Below, piece after piece: positions 1 through 4,735 of a stretch of 6,656 nt of DNA; positions within the stretch are counted from its first letter, which is position 1; every line of letters starts with the position of its first letter. The notes beneath the pieces were generated by a model. That model was not told where the DNA came from and searched no databases. It was given only the letters and a program-made list of their open reading frames with translations. The stretch lies in contig JAPWUY010000106.1 in the NCBI GenBank assembly GCA_028275295.1, positions 1 through 6,656 on the forward strand, read 5' to 3'. The position numbers were made by a program, and so were the translations under genes. The stretch is from Thermodesulfobacteriota bacterium. GTDB taxonomy: Bacteria; Desulfobacterota; Desulfocorpusculales; Desulfocorpusculum.

Positions 1-4
1 CGGA

Positions 5-2440
5 TTGGGGGACTCTGGAGGAGGCCTGGCCTCCAAGGGCCATTTTCGGAAAAAGGTCGTGATGGGAGGGATCTTTTTGGCCGCCACAATCCTGTTTTGG
101 AATCTCTGGCCCCAAGGGAATCTGTTGGGCCAACCCCCTCAAGAAGAGAAAAGAGACCTTTTTCCCAGCGTGGCCGAGGTCGTGCCCAGGGCCGAGGAAG
201 TGACCAGGAGATCGCTGGAGGTCAGGGCCCAGCTGGAGCTCAGGGCCCAATTACAGGAGTTCGAAAAGAGAATCAGGGAGGCAGAGGTTCGCCTCCAGGA
301 ACTCGCGAGGAGGCTCAGGGATCTTGGCGATCCAAATCGCTTGGATTTTCAAAGAGTTTTGGATGCTCGTTCCCCTCTTGAGACCGAAAGAAAATCCTTG
401 GAGAACTACTTGGTCCTCATCTCCGGAAAGTTGGGAGAGCTCGAGAGTTTGAAGAAGGAATGGGAGGAGCTTGGCTCCTTTTGGGCCAGGTGGAGGAAGT
501 CCGCTTCGCTGGCCCAAGGGGATCTCCCCACCGAGGCTTTCACCAAGGCGGAGCAGTCCATAAGAGAGACGCTTCAAGACCTATCCCAGCGCATGGGTAT
601 TCTCGTGGGAATGCAGGAACAGGTGGGCAAGCTGTTGGAGGAAAACAGGAGGCTCAGTGCTCCCCTGGATGCGGCCTTGGCCCGAATGAGGGAAGAGACA
701 TTCAGGAGGACAGAACCGTCCATCCTGAGTCAGAGGTTCTTCCTAGGGTTGAGAGATCTCGTGGCCGGGCAAGGGCCGAAAGAGCTCCTCCAGATGTGGA
801 GGAAACTCCAGGACCCTATGGCAGGAAACGAGGCGATGCTGTTCTCCCAGCTCCTTGCCCTCGTCCTTTTATGGGGTCTTTTCCTCTGGATAGAGAGGGC
901 GAGGGGGAAGGAAGCCCACAGGGTCACACTCCATCCCTTGGCCCTGGCCATCTTAGGTGTGGGGATTTTCTCTTCCCTCGTAGGGGATGTAGGCGGGATC
1001 TTGAAAGCCGTGGGAAGATGTCTTTTCGCCTTGAGTGTAACCATCCTTTGGACGGAGGAGAGGGGAAGAGCCCGATGGAGAGGCCCTCTTTTCGGTTTGG
1101 CCGTCTCCATGGGAGTCTTGGACTGCCTCAGGACCATTGGCCTTCCCGCCCCCCTCTGCAGGCTATTCATCCTCGGGATTTCCTCGGTGGGCCTCGCTTT
1201 GCTTCTGGGGAGGAGCAAGAAGAGCAAGCTTGAGGCTGTGGTCTTTTACCTTTGGGCTTGCATCCTTGCTCTGGTTCTCATTGCAGAGATGGCTGGTTTC
1301 GCCAACCTGGCAGACAGACTCTTCAGGGCCTCTGCGTGGAGCACTTTTCTAGTCCTCACAGGTTGGATCCTTGTGAGCCTTGTGGGAAAAGGGATAGATT
1401 GGGCAATGGAGCATCCAAGGCTCAGGGAGTGGAAGATACTGGTTGAAGTGGGACCATTTTTGAGAAGGAGGCTATTCTTCATACTGGCAGCAGCCATATG
1501 GCTCAGCATATCTCTCCGCATCCTGCCAGTTTGGGGCCTTTTTTCCTCAAGCTCAGAGGCATGGGAGAAACTTTTCAAGTCCGATATCTCGATAGGGAAA
1601 GTGAGCCTCAATCTCGAACTGCTCATCTTGGCCCTCCTCGCGGTGTACATATCCCTGTCTTTGTCGAGGATCATAAACAAGGTGCTGGAAGCAGAGGTCT
1701 TCCCCAAGACAGAGGTGGACCCGGGAGCTCGCCATGCCATGGGAAGGCTTCTCCATTATTTCCTCGTAGTGGTGGGCCTCCTTATGGCTCTGAGTCTCCT
1801 CGGGGTCAGGCTGGAGAGTTTCCTGGTTCTGGGGGGAGCATTGGGGGTGGGGATAGGCTTCGGGCTCCAGCACGTGGCTAACAATTTCATAAGTGGACTG
1901 ATACTCCTCTTCGAGAGGCCCATAAAGGTGGGAGATACAGTGGTCGTTGAGAAGGAGTGGGGGAGGGTCAAACGCATAGGCCTTCGTTCCACTGTGATTG
2001 AGACCTTCGATCGATCGGAGCTCATAGTCCCCAATGCCCAACTCGTATCAAGCACAGTCATAAACTGGACCCTCAGCAACCCCATGGCGAGAATAAGGAT
2101 TCGGATAGGAGTTGCTTATGGAACGGATTTGGCAAAGGCATTGAGCCTCCTTGTGGAGGCGGCAAAGGCAAACCCCAAGGTCCTGGAGGACCCCTCCCCC
2201 AATGCCCTCATCACGGGATTTGGGGACAGTTCCATGGATCTCGAACTCCATGCATGGGTAGGAGACATTAAGGAGAGGCTCTTGGCGCAAAGCGAGATCT
2301 GCAAGGAGATCGAAAGGCTCTTTCGGGAAAATGGGATAGAGATCCCATATCCTCAAAGGGATATCCACCTGAGATCGTGGAGCGAGCCGCCCTGCCTTCT
2401 CATCCAGAGGAAGGACGAAGGCAAAAAGGGCGAAGGCTGA
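5..2440 (+). CDS. MscS-family mechanosensitive ion channel, MscK/MscM-like
   Basis: This is probably an inner-membrane channel that opens under membrane tension to release solutes during osmotic downshock. Residue numbers use the TTG at 5. Residues 20-38 are hydrophobic after RKK and look like a signal peptide or anchor. Residues about 60-235 are charged and heptad-like, so probably a periplasmic coiled coil. About ten membrane segments follow between 279 and 601 (for example 279-297, 308-328, 384-402, 409-431, 443-461, 487-507, 533-553, 581-601). The MscS core runs from about 604 to 790: a Gly-rich pore helix at 607-637 containing GVGIGFGLQ, then FERPIKVGD, VPNAQ at 675-679 and a C-terminal alpha/beta domain. 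At 811 aa it is shorter than E. coli MscK or MscM (about 1,100), mainly in the exported domain. The start is uncertain: the frame is open to the left edge, so the true start may lie outside. An ATG at 62 would remove the basic n-region. The ion selectivity and the gene name are not decidable. Confidence 0.9.
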   Translation: MGDSGGGLASKGHFRKKVVMGGIFLAATILFWNLWPQGNLLGQPPQEEKRDLFPSVAEVVPRAEEVTRRSLEVRAQLELRAQLQEFEKRIREAEVRLQELARRLRDLGDPNRLDFQRVLDARSPLETERKSLENYLVLISGKLGELESLKKEWEELGSFWARWRKSASLAQGDLPTEAFTKAEQSIRETLQDLSQRMGILVGMQEQVGKLLEENRRLSAPLDAALARMREETFRRTEPSILSQRFFLGLRDLVAGQGPKELLQMWRKLQDPMAGNEAMLFSQLLALVLLWGLFLWIERARGKEAHRVTLHPLALAILGVGIFSSLVGDVGGILKAVGRCLFALSVTILWTEERGRARWRGPLFGLAVSMGVLDCLRTIGLPAPLCRLFILGISSVGLALLLGRSKKSKLEAVVFYLWACILALVLIAEMAGFANLADRLFRASAWSTFLVLTGWILVSLVGKGIDWAMEHPRLREWKILVEVGPFLRRRLFFILAAAIWLSISLRILPVWGLFSSSSEAWEKLFKSDISIGKVSLNLELLILALLAVYISLSLSRIINKVLEAEVFPKTEVDPGARHAMGRLLHYFLVVVGLLMALSLLGVRLESFLVLGGALGVGIGFGLQHVANNFISGLILLFERPIKVGDTVVVEKEWGRVKRIGLRSTVIETFDRSELIVPNAQLVSSTVINWTLSNPMARIRIRIGVAYGTDLAKALSLLVEAAKANPKVLEDPSPNALITGFGDSSMDLELHAWVGDIKERLLAQSEICKEIERLFRENGIEIPYPQRDIHLRSWSEPPCLLIQRKDEGKKGEG

Positions 2441-2459
2441 GACAAGCTCTGCTCCCAAA

Positions 2460-2575
2460 AGAAGGTGGAAGAAGGGCTCAGAGGATATTGGTCGGAGTGG
2501 AAAATTCCGGCTGGGGCAGGGATACTGGTATCAGGGTAGAGAATCCCTTCGTATGAGATCCAAAGGGGACCTTCT
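2460..2575 (+). repeat. nested inverted repeats in the mscS-cyclase gap
   Basis: The 172-bp gap between the channel and cyclase genes holds an outer inverted repeat AGAAGGT (2460-2466) / ACCTTCT (2569-2575). Nested inside it is GAAGGG (2471-2476) / CCCTTC (2545-2550). Further inside is a short palindrome, GATAC-TG-GTATC (2521-2532). In RNA this could form a loose leader structure ahead of the cyclase gene. No convincing promoter or T-tract terminator was found. Purine-rich sequence makes such short repeats likely by chance, so the entry is weak. Confidence 0.25.
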
Positions 2576-2612
2576 CCCAGCATGATGAAAAAAGCGAGTT
2601 TGGGGGCTTGAA

Positions 2613-3842
2613 ATGCCATCTAGCTCTGCGAGCGGCACTTTCGGGAAGGAAAAGATCAGGGATAGGTTCTACAAGGAGCGTTTCGAGGCTCAAAGGAGGC
2701 TTTCCCAGAAGATGGCCACAACCCTCGAGGTCAACGAGATTCTGGAGACCTTGAGGAGCGAGGCGAGGACTCTTGTGCCTGGTGCCATGGAAGTTTGCAT
2801 CCTCCTTCTGGATCCAGAAGCTCCCAAATACACCAGGCCCTTGCAGTGCGCCCTCTACGACAGGCCCATAAATTGCCAGTCCTGTAAAAGAGAGAGGAAG
2901 GCCGTTCAAAAGGCGATCCACAGAAAGAAGACCGTGATCTTCCCCCACAGTGAGCCCATAGTGAGGCCTGACGGCAAAGTTGTCCCCATAGGACCGGAGA
3001 TAGCCATACCGGTCTTCTTGGGAGATGATCTTCTGGCTGTGGTGAATCTAGTGATGAAGCCCGATGGAAAGATCACCCGAAAGGAATTCTATCTCCTCAA
3101 AGACCTGGCCGACAGCGTGGCCCACGTGATCTTGAGGGCGAAGAAACACTGGGAGGTCACCCAAGAGAAGATCCGCATAAGCCAGATTCTCAGCCACCTA
3201 TCTCCCTTCGTGCCCCTTTCGGTGAGGAACATAGTGGAGAAGAACCCAGAAATAGCAAATCTGGAGAAGGAGAAGAGGGAGGTGACCGTCCTTTTCCTTG
3301 ACCTGGAGGACTATACAAGGCTCAGTGCCACGAGACCAGATACAGAGGTGAACCAGTTGGTAGAGGAACTTTTCTCCACTTTCGTGGATCCCATCCAAAG
3401 ATCCCACGGCGACATAGTGGAGACCGCTGGGGACGGGCTCATGATCATTTTCAAGGATCACGATGCCAGGACCAACGCCATCAATGCAGTGAAGGCAGCC
3501 CTGGACATAAAGACCCTCACGATGGAGCACAATGCCCGGCTTGCAGACAAGGCCCTTCCCGTCAGGGTGAATATGGGGATAAACTCTGGGGTGGCCCTGG
3601 TGGGCATGACCAAGTTCAAGGGGTCCTTGGGCACTCGCATGACTTACACCGCAAGTGGCCCGGTGACAAATCTGGCAGCTAGGCTAGCCTCCCATGCCAA
3701 AGGGGGTGAAATCCTCCTGGGAGAGGAGACTGCGAAACTCATAGAAGGCCTCTGGCCCGTTTGCGAAAAGGGCACGGCACACCTCAAGGGGATAGACGAG
3801 CCAGTGAGGATATTCTCTCTGGCCATGGACCGACAGAACTGA
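2613..3842 (+). CDS. GAF-domain class III adenylate/guanylate cyclase
   Basis: This is a predicted cytosolic enzyme making a cyclic nucleotide from ATP or GTP under control of a sensor domain; no membrane segment or signal peptide is visible. Residues about 12-35 are a charged helix. Residues about 38-175 are a GAF-like domain containing C62, C79, C88 and C91. A helical linker follows (180-220, with LSPFVPLSVRNIVEKNPE). The catalytic domain is about 223-405. The two metal-binding aspartates are D230 (VLFLD) and D274 (ETAGDG); the transition-state pair is N353 and R357 (TNLAARL). The usual adenine-selecting lysine is E270, as in guanylate cyclases, while the second purine position is T346, as in class IIIb enzymes, so the substrate cannot be called. 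The start ATG follows GGGGG at 2602-2606 with 6-nt spacing, a mediocre ribosome site. The gene lies 172 bp after the channel and 107 bp before hsp20. The length of 409 aa is normal for a one-sensor cyclase. Confidence 0.9.
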   Translation: MPSSSASGTFGKEKIRDRFYKERFEAQRRLSQKMATTLEVNEILETLRSEARTLVPGAMEVCILLLDPEAPKYTRPLQCALYDRPINCQSCKRERKAVQKAIHRKKTVIFPHSEPIVRPDGKVVPIGPEIAIPVFLGDDLLAVVNLVMKPDGKITRKEFYLLKDLADSVAHVILRAKKHWEVTQEKIRISQILSHLSPFVPLSVRNIVEKNPEIANLEKEKREVTVLFLDLEDYTRLSATRPDTEVNQLVEELFSTFVDPIQRSHGDIVETAGDGLMIIFKDHDARTNAINAVKAALDIKTLTMEHNARLADKALPVRVNMGINSGVALVGMTKFKGSLGTRMTYTASGPVTNLAARLASHAKGGEILLGEETAKLIEGLWPVCEKGTAHLKGIDEPVRIFSLAMDRQN

Positions 3843-3880
3843 AAAGGATCTTGCATGCCATCTGGGGTCTTGACCCGATG

Positions 3881-3943
3881 CCCTACGGTTGTAGTCTGAA
3901 AATTGGAGGATGTGGGATATCCTCGAGATCGTCCGTAGGGAGG
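3881..3943 (+). promoter_or_regulatory. candidate RNA thermometer / Shine-Dalgarno-masking leader of hsp20
   Basis: A perfect 8-bp inverted repeat, CCCTACGG (3881-3888) / CCGTAGGG (3933-3940), encloses a second perfect hairpin, GAGGAT (3906-3911) / ATCCTC (3919-3924). A short helix GTCT (3894-3897) / AGAT (3926-3929) can form between them. The 3' arm of the outer stem runs into the hsp20 ribosome site GGGAGG (3938-3943), so folding would mask its first three G residues. Small heat-shock genes are the classic targets of ROSE and fourU RNA thermometers, which work by melting such a stem. This does not match the ROSE UUGC or fourU sequence motifs, so any relation is by layout only. It requires transcription to begin upstream of 3881, for example by read-through from the cyclase gene. 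Confidence 0.35.
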
Positions 3944-3949
3944 TGTGCT

Positions 3950-4252
3950 ATGGCAGAGGAGAGAAAGAGAGTCGTTGTGCCCCTCGTCAACATCATGCAC
4001 AATGACGACGACACTGGTTTCAGAATCGAGGTGGATCTGGCAGGAGCAACCAAAGAGAGCGTGGAGCTGGATATGGGCACAGGAGGCTTTTGTGTGAGAG
4101 CCGAGGCAGACGCCTTCCGCTACGAGAGCTGTTTCATCCTGGCCCATGAGGTAAAGCCCCAAGAGGCCAAGGCCAAGTTCGAATCAGGGCTCCTCACCAT
4201 CACGGTTCCCTTCAAGGAGACGATCCACGGGCATAAGGTGCCCATAGAGTGA
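3950..4252 (+). CDS. minimal Hsp20/alpha-crystallin small heat-shock protein
   Basis: This is a probable ATP-independent cytosolic holdase that binds unfolding proteins. The ATG at 3950 is chosen because GGGAGG (3938-3943) sits 6 nt upstream. The same frame stays open further left but only overlaps the cyclase gene out of frame. At 100 aa the protein is little more than an alpha-crystallin domain: FRIEVDLAG (24-32) is an early beta strand, and AKFESGLLTITVP (75-87) is the diagnostic A-x-x-x-x-G-x-L motif. The C-terminal V97-P98-I99 resembles the I/V-x-I/V oligomerisation motif. The stretch between (about 45-70) is shorter than usual and lacks a recognisable long loop between strands 5 and 7, which in bacterial and plant Hsp20s carries the dimer-swapping strand. 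The N-terminal arm is only about 20 residues. An HSP20-like (CS/p23-type) fold with another role is possible. A strong hairpin follows the stop. Confidence 0.82.
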   Translation: MAEERKRVVVPLVNIMHNDDDTGFRIEVDLAGATKESVELDMGTGGFCVRAEADAFRYESCFILAHEVKPQEAKAKFESGLLTITVPFKETIHGHKVPIE

Positions 4253-4261
4253 GCCATTTTT

Positions 4262-4295
4262 CCCCGTGGCCTTCTCCCTGGAGGGGGCTACGGGG
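4262..4295 (+). terminator. 15-bp hairpin downstream of hsp20, without U-tract
   Basis: Arms 4262-4276 and 4281-4295 pair along their whole length (12 Watson-Crick and three G-U pairs) around a 4-nt CCTG loop, ending 43 nt after the hsp20 stop. The six outer pairs CCCCGT/ACGGGG are perfect. It is placed like a transcription terminator or mRNA 3'-end stabiliser. No run of T follows the 3' arm; the T-run lies before the 5' arm, so intrinsic termination is not assured in either direction. It could alternatively be a REP-like palindromic unit. Confidence 0.5.
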
Positions 4296-4328
4296 ATGCC
4301 CAAACTGAGTAGGACCACACCGTCTGTT

Positions 4329-4358
4329 TTGCAATTCTCGGGACTCGCACTGTATACT
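4329..4358 (+). promoter_or_regulatory. sigma70-type promoter candidate
   Basis: TTGCAA (4329-4334, four of six matching TTGACA) and TATACT (4353-4358, five of six matching TATAAT) are separated by 18 nt. Transcription would start near 4364-4367. No protein start follows closely. The transcript would run through the structured region and reach pgi about 360 nt later, so it would drive either a non-coding RNA or pgi with a long leader. It is the best promoter match seen in the window, but the call is by eye only. Confidence 0.45.
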
Positions 4359-4364
4359 CCCATT

Positions 4365-4688
4365 CAAAAGAGCTGGCCCCTGGGGGCTGAATGGACCCAA
4401 GAAGGATTCTCCTAACCAACTCCATATAGGAAGTGGCTGTGGGAGGGGCCCATAAAGCAACTTATCCCCTGTGGGGAGAGGGCATCGATTCCATCCCATC
4501 GTGGCTAAGCCCCAGTCGTTGGCTCGCGCCCTATATTGGATGGGGATGGTTGGGGACATGGAAACCCGAGTGTTGGACAAACGGTTTCAGAGGGAAAAGG
4601 GTCTCAGCTCGGATCTCGAATCTGGCCCGAATTTTTAGTCGAGACATTGGTTAGTGTGCCTGGGCCTCTTGGGTGTGATCCCCAAAGG
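4365..4688 (+). ncRNA. candidate structured RNA or long structured pgi leader
   Basis: Two nested long-range helices could close the region. P1 is 4395-4401 with 4668-4674 (ACCCAAG/CTTGGGT) continuing, after bulged A4402, as 4403-4405 with 4665-4667. P2 is 4412-4419 with 4647-4654 (CTAACCAA/TTGGTTAG). Inside are five possible hairpins. They are 4431-4443/4449-4463 (12 pairs, one mismatch, one 2-nt bulge); 4465-4469/4473-4477; 4491-4500/4539-4549 (10 pairs, one bulge); 4561-4566/4583-4588 with 4572-4574/4580-4582; and 4601-4605/4641-4645 or the competing 4614-4619/4639-4644. The promoter at 4329-4358 would begin transcription just upstream. A T-run at 4632-4636 lies within the last hairpin. 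No known RNA family was recognised. Boundaries are approximate, and several of these stems could occur by chance. Confidence 0.35.
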
Positions 4689-4721
4689 TCATGAGATTCC
4701 AACAACGATACGAATTCGGAG

Positions 4722-4735
4722 GGAAACATGTTTCC
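4722..4735. promoter_or_regulatory. 14-nt perfect palindrome over the pgi start codon
   Basis: GGAAACATGTTTCC is identical to its reverse complement. It includes the last two bases of the ribosome site GGAGGG (4718-4723) and is centred on the ATG at 4728. In RNA it could form a 5-bp hairpin with CATG in the loop; in DNA it could be a dimer-binding site. About 0.4 perfect 14-nt palindromes are expected by chance in a window this size, so only the position makes it notable. Confidence 0.3.

Larger units (their letters stand above)
4253..4727. other. 475-bp intergenic region rich in inverted repeats
   Basis: No believable protein gene was found on either strand: the open frames here have no ribosome site with a family-like product. 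The region contains a 15-bp hairpin (4262-4295), a sigma70-like promoter (4329-4358), a series of stems between 4360 and 4688 that can be drawn as one multibranched RNA, and the pgi ribosome site. No tRNA, tmRNA, SRP RNA or RNase P core motif could be recognised. Confidence 0.7.

Noticed and set aside
1553..2041. A 162-codon minus-strand open frame opposite the channel gene
   Set aside because: Antisense shadow of the clearly coding MscS core; no family resemblance.
2565..2578. GGGA-CCTTC-TCCC as a terminator for the channel gene
   Set aside because: Four-pair stem without a T-run is too weak to call.
3761..3949. N-terminal extension of hsp20 to an earlier start in frame
   Set aside because: It would overlap the cyclase gene in another frame, and the ribosome site GGGAGG at 3938-3943 fixes the ATG at 3950.
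4381..4420. Possible tmRNA 5' end, because GGGGGCTGAATGG resembles the start of some tmRNAs
   Set aside because: No GATTCGAC motif follows and no tRNA-like 3' end with GTTCAA/GTTCGA and CCA is present before pgi.
4212..4580. A 122-codon minus-strand open frame across the hsp20 end and the following spacer
   Set aside because: No ribosome site or recognisable family; it runs antisense into hsp20, and its composition (many P, L, G, W) looks like translated non-coding DNA with hairpins.
4433..4654. A 73-codon plus-strand open frame in the spacer
   Set aside because: No ribosome site, Trp- and Gly-rich low-quality peptide, and it coincides with the stretch better explained by inverted repeats.
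4365..4688. RNase P RNA or SRP RNA
   Set aside because: The conserved GAGGAAAGTCC and ACAGAA cores of RNase P and the GGAAGGAAGCA loop of SRP RNA are absent.
4669..4697. TTGGGT-17-TGAGAT as a pgi-proximal promoter
   Set aside because: Only three of six matches in each box; the promoter at 4329-4358 is much better.
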